The position numbers were made by a program, and so were the translations under genes. 64,000 bases of DNA from Scytonema sp. UIC 10036. GTDB taxonomy: Bacteria; Cyanobacteriota; Cyanobacteriia; Cyanobacteriales; Nostocaceae. The notes under the pieces were generated by a model. That model made no database searches, was not told the origin of the DNA, and saw only the letters and a list, made by a program, of their open reading frames with translations. Below are positions 28,732 through 37,988 of the stretch, piece by piece. The first letter of the stretch is position 1; each line of letters begins with the position of its first letter. The stretch spans positions 1 through 64,000 of the forward strand of contig NZ_WJFC01000019.1 in assembly GCF_009725235.1 (NCBI RefSeq), written 5' to 3'.

Positions 28732-29607
28732 ATGAAATCTCTACAACATAAATCACAGCTAGAACACAACATACAACATATTTTTACTGTAGATGTTGAA
28801 GATTGGTATCATGGTGTAGCTGATGAACAGATAAGAGCATCTGCTGAGCAACGATTACACTATGGCATGAGTATTCTATTGGAACTTCTAGCAGAATTCA
28901 ACGTGAAGGGTACTTTTTTTTGGTTAGGTCATGCAGCAGTGGAAAATCCGAGTATTGTAAAGCAAGTAGCAGAAGCAGGTCATGAGATTGGCTGTCACGG
29001 ATGGTCTCATGAATTGGTATACACTATGTCCCCGCAGAGGTTTCGAGAAGAAACTAAGCGTGCTAGAGATACAATTGCTGAGTTGGCAGGTAGACCAGTT
29101 ATTGCGTATCGTGCGCCTTATTTCTCAATAACAAGTAAATCACTCTGGGCGCTGGAAATTCTTGCTGATTTAAATTTTCAATATGACAGCAGCATTTTTC
29201 CGGTACGAAACTGGCGATATGGAATTCCAAGCTATGAGCCACACCCTCAAGAAGTGAAGACACCTAGTGGTACAATCTATGAAATTCCTGCGTCAGTGCG
29301 TCGAGTTTTTAAATACAATATTCCAGTATCTGGTGGGGCTTATTTTCGTCTTTATCCTTACAGCGTAACACGCGCCAATTTTCGTGCTGTTGAGCAAAAA
29401 GGTCGTCGTGTAATCTTCTATATTCATCCGTGGGAGCTAGACCTAAATCACCCCCCAGTACCTCTCAATTGGAAGGAGCGAATAACACATTATATGAATC
29501 GACGTTCCACTAAAACGAAGCTACAACGGGTACTTCAAGATTTTTCTTTTGCACCACTAGGTGAAGTTTTAGAAAAAGAAATTATTCACAACTGTAAACG
29601 AACTTAA
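28732..29607 (+). CDS. XrtA-type polysaccharide deacetylase (NodB fold, DUF3473)
   Basis: 291 residues. NodB motifs are complete: the Asp pair in FTVDVEDWYHG, His-x(3)-His in GHEIGCHGWSHE, Arg-Ala-Pro-Tyr in AYRAPYFS, and the C-terminal FYIHPWELD. This subfamily normally occurs in exopolysaccharide clusters with an exosortase (XrtA/PEP-CTERM system); no exosortase is in the window, though a PEP-CTERM-like protein lies 4 kb downstream. It should remove acetyl groups from a nascent cell-surface glycan. It is cotranscribed with the upstream glycosyltransferase. Confidence 0.9.
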   Translation: MKSLQHKSQLEHNIQHIFTVDVEDWYHGVADEQIRASAEQRLHYGMSILLELLAEFNVKGTFFWLGHAAVENPSIVKQVAEAGHEIGCHGWSHELVYTMSPQRFREETKRARDTIAELAGRPVIAYRAPYFSITSKSLWALEILADLNFQYDSSIFPVRNWRYGIPSYEPHPQEVKTPSGTIYEIPASVRRVFKYNIPVSGGAYFRLYPYSVTRANFRAVEQKGRRVIFYIHPWELDLNHPPVPLNWKERITHYMNRRSTKTKLQRVLQDFSFAPLGEVLEKEIIHNCKRT

Positions 29608-29623
29608 CTTTACTAAAAAATTA

Positions 29624-30226
29624 TTGGTTCAGATACAACATGGTACTGTGGCTGGCTTTGTTGAAGTTCAATTCACTTTAGAATTCTCTTCAGAGTGCGA
29701 TCGCACTGATATTGTGGGGAAGCGCAATTATGCCTTGTTGCGGTTGCTATGGGGCAATGCACTTCGCAGAAGTGAGGTAGTTAAGTTAAATGTGTCGGTT
29801 TTTGACCCCAATAGTAAAACACTAAAAATTCTTGGTAAGGGGAAGGGGAACCAAGAAGAAACAATTGATTTGGGGGAATCTACTGTAGTTGCTATTGTCG
29901 ATTATTTAAACACTCGTCCAAACCTTACTCCCGATTCACCATTATTCGTGTCCGTTGACAAATGGAAACCTGGGAATCGGTTAACCGGGGATGGCATTCT
30001 TAAGATTCTCAATAAACTGTGCAAGGCAGCAGGCATCACAAAACAAATGTCACCGCACCGCATCCGCCACAGTGCCATCACTGCTGCATTAGATGCTAGT
30101 GATGGCAATGTGAGGAAAGTTCAAAAACTTAGCAGACACTCCAAGATAGAAACTTTAATGCGTTATGACGACAACCGCCAGCGTGTGCAAGCGGAAATAA
30201 CTGATATGTTAGATAACTTGGTGTAG
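29624..30226 (+). pseudogene. Tyrosine recombinase lacking the N-terminal domain
   Basis: 200 codons from a TTG, with no ATG start. The catalytic domain is complete: Arg in NALRRSEVVKLN, HRIRHSAITAALD, HSKIETLMRYDD. The core-binding N-terminal domain (normally ~100 residues) is missing; the frame begins only 16 bp after the deacetylase stop. It is most likely a truncated XerD-like integrase left by a recombination event, and it marks the left side of the accessory region. Confidence 0.65.
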
Positions 30227-30338
30227 TACGATCGCCCCTTCGGGACTCCCCCAGTCCCCTTATACAGCAAACATCTTCTACAATCCCTTGACAACTACCT
30301 TACAGCCTTAACTTGTGACAAATGGGGAATTCAATTTT

Positions 30339-30797
30339 TTAGTACAAAGTACTCGCACAAACAATTTTTAGTAAATTTTTAGAAGCAAGAGAATCAGCTT
30401 TAATAAATATTGATGTTTCACCGTAAGAAGCCATATCAGAAATTAGCCAACCAACAGTACGTTTAATGTCGTTATCAAAAAATCCATGAACATCCTTGTC
30501 ACTACTTGGAATAGCACGGGGGTCTAGCTGAACTTTGCCGTATCTACACCAAGGGGTATAAGCAGTATTAACTTTTATACCATCTTTTGAAATTAATACA
30601 TATTGGAATTCACGAACATTTTCCCAACCACTAATTCTTGCACTTCCCTCTACGTATCCCAACTTACTACCATTATTAGTAGTTCCATTTACTATTACAG
30701 TTTTTCCACCTTGAGGAATTGCCTGAACAATATTAGTAGTGAAAATAGAAAATATAGAAGCAATTAATAGACAAAATTTTTGCTGTTGAAAATTCAT
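30339..30797 (-). CDS. Small secreted protein of unknown function
   Basis: 152 residues from the ATG at 30797. A clear signal peptide (FCLLIASIFSIFTTNIVQA, cleavage near 26) precedes a beta-rich domain of about 125 residues. An upstream extension of the frame to 30971 lacks typical features. The domain is not recognised. Two Cys residues in the mature part could form a disulfide. Confidence 0.55.
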   Translation of the reverse strand: MNFQQQKFCLLIASIFSIFTTNIVQAIPQGGKTVIVNGTTNNGSKLGYVEGSARISGWENVREFQYVLISKDGIKVNTAYTPWCRYGKVQLDPRAIPSSDKDVHGFFDNDIKRTVGWLISDMASYGETSIFIKADSLASKNLLKIVCASTLY

Positions 30798-30986
30798 TGT
30801 AGTAATGTGCAACTGTATTCTTTTTTGAAAGAAGAAATAAGTAGAAAAACTCGGTATGCACCCTACAAGTAAGGTCTTAATTACAATATCATAATAAGAT
30901 TCAATCGGTAAGCTGCGTGTAACACAGCCCGATCGCACCTCCGGCGACTGCCTCAAGTGCTTACTGTGCAAGTATTACAGCTATTT

Positions 30987-31790
30987 CTAGAGGTGTCCGA
31001 CAGCTGAGGGTGGGGAGTTTTTGTATTTTTTATAGTTTTTGGACTGGCAAAAACACACTTCTGTGGATGCGATCGCCTCGTCCTCTAATTCACGGTTCTC
31101 TTTTTTAGCATCCTTATGATTTTGTTCAATGTTTTCTGTTTCTTCAGTTTTAGAGTCTTCAAGGATTTCTAAAGTGTAACCAGATTCTCTTAAGCGATCG
31201 CACAAAGTTTGTTTTGGATTAGCTAGCGATGCATTCCTTCGCGCTTTTAGGGTTGCCCACAGTTTCAAGTAAGCTCTGTCTTCGTCACGAATTTCCCCAT
31301 TTGGTGCAGGATACAGCCCTTCTTGAATTAGATAGTTAATGTTGGTAGCCATCAACTTACCTGATTCAGTATTTTTTTGAGCTAATTTAGCCAATATTTG
31401 GTCTGCATCAATTTCTAATGTCTGAATTGTGTCATCAATATAAATTGATGTTTCTACATCAGGGCGATAACGCGCCAATAATTGGCAATGGTCGTTAGCG
31501 GTAAGCACATCCCCGGTAAGTATTGCATATCTTTTTTCAAAATGAGGGGTGCTCAAGTCTACTCCTGTCCCAATGGTCGATGTATACCCCAAATTCTTGT
31601 ACTGGGTATACAACTTGTCTATATCCCGAATAAAATTCTTTATCTCAGGTACAGAAGAATTGTTGCCGTGAACAATCTGAGTATTTTTTGATTCTATTTT
31701 CTGCTCAATCACCTCTAAATCTGATTTGTTTTCAACCGGAAACACAACTTTCGTTCCAGCATCAATATCAGCATTTAGTAAATAAACCAT
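30987..31790 (-). CDS. Hypothetical protein of the integrated element
   Basis: 267 residues from the ATG at 31790. It is rich in charged residues, with a helical C-terminal region (EDSKTEETENIEQNHKD onward) and a final Cys-containing segment. No motif is recognised. Its start is 6 bp from the start of the divergent HTH gene, an unusually tight arrangement; one of the two starts may be further inside. Confidence 0.5.
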   Translation of the reverse strand: MVYLLNADIDAGTKVVFPVENKSDLEVIEQKIESKNTQIVHGNNSSVPEIKNFIRDIDKLYTQYKNLGYTSTIGTGVDLSTPHFEKRYAILTGDVLTANDHCQLLARYRPDVETSIYIDDTIQTLEIDADQILAKLAQKNTESGKLMATNINYLIQEGLYPAPNGEIRDEDRAYLKLWATLKARRNASLANPKQTLCDRLRESGYTLEILEDSKTEETENIEQNHKDAKKENRELEDEAIASTEVCFCQSKNYKKYKNSPPSAVGHL

Positions 31791-31796
31791 GGAAAA

Positions 31797-32132
31797 ATGC
31801 AAGTAATGTCAATAGATCGAGAATTTTATTGTGAGTTTGATGTGCGATCGCTGAATGCGTACACAAGCCAAGACGAACTCGCAAAATATCTTGGAGTACA
31901 CCGAACCACAATAGGTAGACATCACAATAGACTTAAAAAATTCTTCCAAGATTATAAAGAAGTAACAACAGATGGGTATCCATTATCTAGATACCAATGT
32001 TGGGTTATCAGTCGTGTTTTGAAAGTCAGCGAGACATTTAGAGACAATACAGCAGTTATGAAGTACATCTTGAATAACTCGTCAAGCCTCTCTAAATACC
32101 AATTCAAGAAACAATTTCCTGACTGTCAGTAA
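31797..32132 (+). CDS. Small HTH protein
   Basis: 111 residues (108 if the second ATG at 31806 is used). Residues about 22-50 (SQDELAKYLGVHRTTIGRHHNRLKKF) form a convincing helix-turn-helix, written in two parts SQDELAKYLGV and HRTTIGRHHNRL. The remainder is helical. It is probably a DNA-binding regulator of the element, in a position to control the divergent gene. Confidence 0.6.
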   Translation: MQVMSIDREFYCEFDVRSLNAYTSQDELAKYLGVHRTTIGRHHNRLKKFFQDYKEVTTDGYPLSRYQCWVISRVLKVSETFRDNTAVMKYILNNSSSLSKYQFKKQFPDCQ

Positions 32133-32229
32133 ATAACCTAGTGACCAAATCCTTTCTTTATGTAAAAAGTCTCCGGTAAACAGAGCTATTTATCATGGTC
32201 CTCATAATAAATGGTATCCATTACCAGAG

Positions 32230-32547
32230 ATGGAAAACTTCTCCGGTTACAACCGAGATAAGAGAGAGTTCTTGGCTAGACCAGGACACGCTGATGCATT
32301 AGAAGAAACAGAACGCAAAGAGTTGCGCGACCGCACTTTAGAATTAACTTCTTCTGAGAGTAAGCTTGACAAAATCGGTGACGAACTTATACAGCTTCTT
32401 GAGCAGTCTCAAGCCAAAACTATTCATGAATTTGTATTAAGCCTAAATCTTTCGCATCCTGCAAGTACTGTAGAGGAATTTACCGAAAAATTTATTACCT
32501 ACTTAGAGATGAAAGACCGAAAAGATTTGCTAATAAAGTACAAATAG
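32230..32547 (+). CDS. Hypothetical small helical protein
   Basis: 105 residues, acidic and predicted mostly helical, with no recognised domain. It is followed by a good terminator at 32564-32600, which supports real expression. Confidence 0.5.
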   Translation: MENFSGYNRDKREFLARPGHADALEETERKELRDRTLELTSSESKLDKIGDELIQLLEQSQAKTIHEFVLSLNLSHPASTVEEFTEKFITYLEMKDRKDLLIKYK

Positions 32548-32563
32548 CATCAGAAAACCTCAT

Positions 32564-32600
32564 AAAAGCCTCTTAAACGCTGTTTTAAGGGGCTTTTTTA
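32564..32600 (+). terminator. Intrinsic terminator
   Basis: AAAGCCTCTTAAA (32565-32577) pairs with TTTAAGGGGCTTT (32583-32595), with one G-T pair, and six T residues follow. It ends the transcript of the 105-residue gene and has a shorter T-run for the minus strand. Confidence 0.8.
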
Positions 32601-33056
32601 TTGCTTCGCATTATGGGAAATTTTCGATGCACTGAGAAGCACTCTCATACAGCAAGCTTGCACTCTCATGCACATGATGAAAGCGTGATGCTTGCGTGTC
32701 GCTTGCACATTGAAATATTTTAAGAGAGTCTTATTGTTTTGGTGCTTCGCAATTCCAAACAAATACTATACTTCACCAAAAGTTTAGTTAAACAAACGGT
32801 TCGATTTCCTACAACTGAACCAATCGTACAATACAGTATTTGTGCGATTCAGTTCAAATTTAAGCAATAATACCTAAAACTTCATCAACAATGTATTTCA
32901 ATAGAGATAAACGATCGCAAAAGCTTACAAATACTGAATTACAGTATCAATGAACTTAAGGTTTTATCCAAAGAATATAGTCTGCACAAGCCCTCAAACC
33001 GATTACCCCTCTATATCCCATCCTGGCTCTAATGAAAAAGTCGATTAGGTTTCGAG
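32601..33056. other. Intergenic, short direct repeats
   Basis: No gene is supported. GCACTCTCAT occurs twice, 21 bp apart (32639 and 32660), among several GCTTGC-type words. AT-rich sequence follows. A replication-related site of the element is conceivable but unsupported. Confidence 0.35.
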
Positions 33057-33380
33057 ATGACAGAGTATAATTACTTACTGACTGAAGGGGAAAACCGGGT
33101 AGCTTTGGCAGATGCGATCGCACTTGTGAATATGGAGTTATTCCCGTTTCCTATGAATGAATACTCATATAGCTATATGAGAACTGTAGCTATGCAACCT
33201 ACTGATAGAGTTCTTACCAAAATCAAGGAACTATCCTCATCCAACGATTTACGAGATGAGTTTTACGAAAAAGCTGATGTATGGATTTGGCAAACGATTC
33301 AACTTACAGGATTAGAGCGATCGTACTTAATTGATAAAGTTAAAACGGAATACGAGACCGTTCAAAAACCAGCGTATTAG
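33057..33380 (+). CDS. Hypothetical small protein
   Basis: 107 residues from ATG; the start follows GATTAGGTTTCGAG, giving a weak ribosome binding site. It is helical with many aromatic residues, and no domain is recognised. It lies inside the integrated element. Confidence 0.5.
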   Translation: MTEYNYLLTEGENRVALADAIALVNMELFPFPMNEYSYSYMRTVAMQPTDRVLTKIKELSSSNDLRDEFYEKADVWIWQTIQLTGLERSYLIDKVKTEYETVQKPAY

Positions 33381-33418
33381 TTTTCATCTGGAGGTGTCAG
33401 GCGATCGCTCTAATCCTG

Positions 33419-33940
33419 TTAGCTAGTAGGACATTCTCGTAATCTCTTCTTTAGTTTAGTGATTGTTTTCACGGCACTTAAAGCTAATAACGCACTTACT
33501 AGCTGTGGTTCTGGCACTTCTCTTTGATTAACTCTTTCTATTTTTAAGACACCGTTTGAGTTCACGTTCAAACTTCTGAATCTAAAAGTATCACCAAAAC
33601 CATAAGAGACAAGCCCAATTGCAGGACCAAAAGGTACAATCAAGCCAGTTTTCTTATAACTATATACACCTGTTTCTTTTGGCGGCAACAAAGATGTTGT
33701 GTATGGATTTAACACCAAAAACTGGCTTGTTGATTGTTCATATTCAAACTCTGATAAAGTATCTAAGCTGGAAGTGAAACTAGGAATATCGGCTCCATAA
33801 CTAGTCTTCAGTCCTGAGAATGTAACTTTGTAATCGGTCAACTCATCTAAAGTTATCCTTTGATCGTTATTTTTATCCTCACCAGTACTGGGATGGAGAA
33901 CAGTTTTGCTAGAACGAAAAAGTTTACTATAAATAGTCAA
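33419..33940 (-). pseudogene. PEP-CTERM protein fragment lacking signal peptide
   Basis: 173 codons from a TTG with no ATG or Met anywhere after it, and a stop codon three codons upstream, so the N-terminus and signal peptide are missing. The C-terminus is a PEP-CTERM sorting signal: VPEPQLVSALLALSAVKTIT followed by the basic KKRLR. An EF-hand-like calcium loop (DKNNDQRITLDEL) lies at about residues 22-34. Such proteins are exported and processed by an exosortase at the cell surface. It is most likely the 3' remnant of a gene cut by rearrangement. Confidence 0.6.
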
Positions 33941-34010
33941 GAGCCTCTAGTTTATTAATTTAGGACTCTTGACTCTACACATCTCAACTTCCTTACGTAA
34001 TTATAGGTTA

Positions 34011-34157
34011 ATGAAAACAGAATACATTAGGATTCGTACAACCCCAAGGAGACTTAATAAGTTAAAGCTAATAGCTGAGGAAAGAGAAGTAACTATAACA
34101 AGGCTAATAGAGGATTTCATTGATTCAATGCCAGAACCGAAAAGTCAGAGTACGTGA
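34011..34157 (+). CDS. Ribbon-helix-helix protein (CopG-like)
   Basis: 48 residues from the ATG at 34011. YIRIRTTPRRLNKLKLIAEE forms the beta strand and first helix, and EVTITRLIEDFIDS the second, the classic RHH arrangement. It is a likely DNA-binding repressor of the element or an antitoxin without visible toxin. Confidence 0.6.
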   Translation: MKTEYIRIRTTPRRLNKLKLIAEEREVTITRLIEDFIDSMPEPKSQST

Positions 34158-34260
34158 ACTACTTCTTTTGGTTTAAGCTAAACAAAAAGCAGTCTCTCGA
34201 AGAAAGCTACTCCCAGAACCAGTAGAGTACATCCGTATTGAAGATGCTTAGCGGTTAGAG

Positions 34261-34398
34261 GGTTAGCGATCGCAGTTACAAACCCGTAAGGCTCAAATAT
34301 TTTCAATCCCTAATGAGGATTTTGCTTCGCATGACGGAGTCAGTTTATTTCCGTCTGTACGGGTTTGTAACCGAGTATGTTGTGCGAAGACGCTAACC
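34261..34398. other. Nested inverted-repeat structure, candidate structured RNA or MITE
   Basis: Outer arms GGTTAGCG (34261-34268) and CGCTAACC (34391-34398); inner arms GTTACAAACCCGTA (34275-34288) and TACGGGTTTGTAAC (34358-34371), both pairs perfect. Within the inner loop are two further hairpins: AATCC/GGATT (34305-34321) and GACGGA/TCCGTC (34333-34355). The whole folds as a multibranched stem-loop. It lies in a 330-bp gap between the RHH gene and the primase tail; nothing else was seen in that gap. Confidence 0.55.
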
Positions 34399-34485
34399 GA
34401 GATCTATATACCAATTTTTTACTGATAACTGTTTTAAACAATGGGAGTGGTAGATGCACCTGTTAGGGATTGAAATAGATATTTA

Positions 34486-35010
34486 TTAATCGTTCACTCG
34501 ATAGGCAAGAGAATCAACAAACAACTCTTCGTATTTGAACTGATGTGATTCGCCTGTATCCACAGAAATGCATTGAGCGTAAATTGAGTCAGAGCAATCT
34601 TGTACCACGAAAAATTTAATATCATCGTCTTGTTGAGCTTCCATAACCAGATAACCTTTCAAATTGGGACGAATTTCGTGTTCAATCTCTTCCCATCCCA
34701 GTAGTATCTGGGCGATGTAATTCTCGAATTCATCATACTCTAGTCCAACCAACGCATACTCATCTTCATTATCTTTTGTGATTGAAACTAGACGGGATTC
34801 TTTGGGACCATTCGGTTCACTGCAAAGGAATAACTCCAGAGTTAATGGTTCTTCTTGTTTGTCACCCTCTGTCACACCTATGTTCTCAGTTGAAGAATGA
34901 GTAGAGGTGACAGCCGAAAGTCTTGTGCAGACTGCGTTTCGGCTGTCACACTCGTATTTTCGATTGAAGGGAGAGTTGGTGTGACAGGAGTGACAGAAGG
35001 AGTCGTCCAA
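34486..35010 (-). pseudogene. Frameshifted C-terminal extension of the helicase-primase
   Basis: An open frame of 174 codons overlapping the 3' end of the helicase-primase gene by 133 bp. Its only start would be a TTG at 35010; the next Met is far inside. Residues about 31-50 (SAVTSTHSSTENIGVTEGD) repeat the motif at the end of the primase (VTPTLPSIENTSVT) in the other frame. This suggests the two were one gene with repeated Thr/Pro linkers and a frameshift near 34900-34950. The region after the linker is acidic and unrecognised. Confidence 0.5.
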
Positions 35011-37373
35011 AATTCTTCAAACTCTTGCAGCCCACCATCAGATGCTAAATCTTTCCGGTAAACCATTTTCTCTTCCCCAAACATTCCAACTTCTTTAAAA
35101 ATCTCACCGTCAACGAGCTGTATGTTTTTCCAATAGACGGGTTCCCAAACTCTCTTACCAGTACCTGGTTCCCTAACCTGTCTCTTGTCTACTTTGTTGA
35201 AAGGCAGTACGTTTTTTAAGTGGCTGTAGAATTTAGTAGTTGCCATCGGACTAAACCCATGATTTTTGCAGTACAAGGTATAGTAATCGTGAATTTGATG
35301 TGGAGCCATACGGTCTTGGTCGTTAGAAGATGGTCTCAAAACTTGGTCTACGAAAGCTCGAACGGAATCGGAAAACACACTTTGCTCTCTTTTAAGTTGA
35401 GCTATATCCCCAATTTTCTGACATCCACCCATGATTAAGGCATCCCTCTCTTTTCTGGGCATCGATAAAGACCAACTAATGACCTTCCCGACAACTCCTT
35501 TGAGTTTCTTCCCAAGTTCAGGATCTACTGTCCCTGTACGTACTTTGGTAGGTAACAGAATACATCTTCTATCCCATCCATCCCCAGAGTTCTCAATTTG
35601 AAGGTGGTCTACACTAGCGATCGCGAATTTAATATTCCAGTGTTTGTTGTAGCTATTAGAACAGTACAAAGCACGACCAGATAAAGGACCATTGTCCACT
35701 AATTCATAAAATGCTTTTAGGTCTCCTTGCCATCCACCCATATCTGGGAAATAAACATATTTCGCTCCTGTTAGATGTTGGTGCCTTTTATCTGGAGTAC
35801 CTAATTCTTTAAACGAATTTAGCGATCGCACGTTTTCTTCAGCGAACATTGATTGCCAGAATCTTAGCAGCGTACCTTTACCAGAACCAGAAGGTCCAAT
35901 TATATGAGTGAAGTATCCATTAGGGCTAGTAGGATCGAGGTACATTGATGTAAGCGCTCGAATCAAAGGTAGGTATTCTTCACCAAAAACGCTTACAACA
36001 AACTGTCTGAACTCTTCAGGGCAATCTGAATTCTTTTCATATGGAACTTGTACTGCGCTTGTTAAGAAATGTTTCTTATCATGAGGAAGTTGTTCACCAG
36101 TTCGTAAGTCAACTGTAACGTTAGTAAATGCTAATAAATGACCGTTGTATACAGTTTTAAGGTCTTCCGTTAACGCACTGCGACAGAATTTAAAAGCACT
36201 AGTCTTATTTCGCTCTAAAGCAAAAACAAAAAGTTTCTCAACTTTGTCTCCTTTTTTCACTATAGTATGGAGTCTTCTAAGTTTTAAAGCAATCTGTTTT
36301 TGAACAATGTCATCAGTAATGTGCGACCAATAACCCGATCCTGTATACTGGTAGCAGGCATCCTTGATTACAGTCCAATCACCTTGCCCATCTTCAAACA
36401 GCGATCGCAGTATCGTATCATCTGGAGTGGTCTTGACAATTTCTAGGTCAACTGCTTGCTTCTGAGGTTCGTTGGTGTTCGTATTGCTTTTTAAAATAAC
36501 TTGATTAGCTTTCATTTGTCTCTCGTTTAACTCTCTTTGTCTGACTTCTTTTGTTTTCAATGAAAATTTCTTAACTGCTCTTTTTTCCCAAACTTCGATC
36601 GGTTCCGCTCGGTCGAAGATGTCGCAGAATTTACTCATGCCATTTTGCTGGATGAAGTCATCAATCCCTTTGCCCTGAGATTCCTGCCAAAATCCAGAAA
36701 TGTTGTATAAATGTTTGCAGCCGTAGTCTCTTAATTCTTCTATAAGAGTCAACTGTGCTTGGTTAACTTGTTCCTTACGAGCACAATCCGCATCAAAACC
36801 AATGACAAACCCAAAGTCAGCATCAATGAGCTTTTTCAGTAGTGGTACGATTTCTCTTTCCTTCGTTCCTCCTTCTGAACTAAGAAGACCTTGTTGAACA
36901 CCTAACAGTGCTAAACATGGGATACCTATCATCCAGGTGTGTATAGATTTGAACATTGTTTCCGTAAGTAAGAGGGCAGGGTGTCCGTCTATTTTTCGAC
37001 ACAATTCTTTCAGATAATCGAGGTCTTCTAAAATATCGGGGGTGTATGGATTGTTAGGAAAAACAGCATCATAGTTTTTCTCCCCTTTAGCTGTGGAGTA
37101 CTTTTGCTCCTTACCTTTCTCATCAATGTATGGTTTGTCGAACCGGAATTGTCCCACTCCAGTTGCACCTTGCAACCAAACTCCACCACAAAAAACTTTC
37201 TTGTTTAGAAGTTCACTTGCTTCTTCTGCTGTTATGCTGCGGCAGTTTGCGATCGCCCACTCATGGTCAATCTCCCGTCCCTCAACAATCTCTTTGTAAT
37301 GCCTGGAATTAAGCCTGTTGGTGAATGTAGGCTGAGTACGCAATGATGTTTCGTTTTCGCTAGTATAATTCAT
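34878..37373 (-). CDS. DUF3854 TOPRIM plus SF3 helicase primase-helicase
   Basis: 831 residues with a good ribosome binding site (GAGGAAAACCT before ATG 37373). Residues about 60-270 resemble DUF3854/TOPRIM: Glu in LLLTETMFKS and Asp pair in GFDADCAR. Residues about 340-760 are a D5/P4-type SF3 helicase with Walker A GPSGSGKGTLLR and the following YVYFPDMGG. It should replicate the element's own DNA. The C-terminal tail is probably shortened by a frameshift. Confidence 0.82.
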   Translation of the reverse strand: MNYTSENETSLRTQPTFTNRLNSRHYKEIVEGREIDHEWAIANCRSITAEEASELLNKKVFCGGVWLQGATGVGQFRFDKPYIDEKGKEQKYSTAKGEKNYDAVFPNNPYTPDILEDLDYLKELCRKIDGHPALLLTETMFKSIHTWMIGIPCLALLGVQQGLLSSEGGTKEREIVPLLKKLIDADFGFVIGFDADCARKEQVNQAQLTLIEELRDYGCKHLYNISGFWQESQGKGIDDFIQQNGMSKFCDIFDRAEPIEVWEKRAVKKFSLKTKEVRQRELNERQMKANQVILKSNTNTNEPQKQAVDLEIVKTTPDDTILRSLFEDGQGDWTVIKDACYQYTGSGYWSHITDDIVQKQIALKLRRLHTIVKKGDKVEKLFVFALERNKTSAFKFCRSALTEDLKTVYNGHLLAFTNVTVDLRTGEQLPHDKKHFLTSAVQVPYEKNSDCPEEFRQFVVSVFGEEYLPLIRALTSMYLDPTSPNGYFTHIIGPSGSGKGTLLRFWQSMFAEENVRSLNSFKELGTPDKRHQHLTGAKYVYFPDMGGWQGDLKAFYELVDNGPLSGRALYCSNSYNKHWNIKFAIASVDHLQIENSGDGWDRRCILLPTKVRTGTVDPELGKKLKGVVGKVISWSLSMPRKERDALIMGGCQKIGDIAQLKREQSVFSDSVRAFVDQVLRPSSNDQDRMAPHQIHDYYTLYCKNHGFSPMATTKFYSHLKNVLPFNKVDKRQVREPGTGKRVWEPVYWKNIQLVDGEIFKEVGMFGEEKMVYRKDLASDGGLQEFEEFWTTPSVTPVTPTLPSIENTSVTAETQSAQDFRLSPLLILQLRT

Positions 37374-37583
37374 AGGTTTTCCTCGAAATAAGGTTTTCTT
37401 TTCGAGCTTTGCCTATCTTTGAAACATCATGTAATCAATCATTAGATTGTAAGAGTGAATACACTTTATGGTTTACGCCAGCCTTTGTGATAACATATAT
37501 GTATACAATTGATATTTGGGATTGGGCTTGGCTTTATTGATTACATGGTGTTCTTAGATAGGCGAAGCTCTATTTTTTTTTAA

Positions 37584-37733
37584 TTATTTAGAGAGAATAT
37601 GATTTTGGTCCAACCATTGCTCTAGATCTGTACGAATTATTTCGCTTTTAGTTAGGTTGAAAGAATTTTCCGCTTCTTGAATACGGTCTAATAAAAGTTG
37701 ATTGACTCTTAAATTTACCGCTTTTTCATTCAC
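37584..37733 (-). CDS. Small ribbon-helix-helix protein, GTG start
   Basis: A 49-codon frame from GTG at 37733. KAVNLRVNQLLLDRIQEAE gives strand and first helix, and NLTKSEIIRTDLEQWL the second helix, a typical RHH/Arc-like pattern. Upstream codons are open back to 37790 but lack another good start. It lies between integrase and primase on the same strand and is a candidate copy-number or excision regulator. Confidence 0.5.
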   Translation of the reverse strand: MNEKAVNLRVNQLLLDRIQEAENSFNLTKSEIIRTDLEQWLDQNHILSK

Positions 37734-37988
37734 TATCGATCTGTCTTTTGATTTTCGTATTTGTTTTTTGTAACTCTGTATTACATATATTTATCTTAAC
37801 ACATAGTGATAGTATTTAACTTCCGTATTAAAGCGCAAAGTGTGCATGAATATCTAGCTTCAATAGCCGAGATTTCCGTTTTAAACAACAGAATGAAAAA
37901 ACAAACTTACTTGTAGAATATTAGGAAAAGCTGAAACGTTTATATAGATCTGATTTCAGCGTATTCCTAATAAAAACTCCTGTATGGA

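Noticed and set aside
34300..34480. CRISPR-repeat-like words (TCAATCCCTAA, GTTAGGGATTGAAA)
   Set aside because: Each occurs once, in opposite orientation, with no regular spacing and no cas gene. They are not an array.
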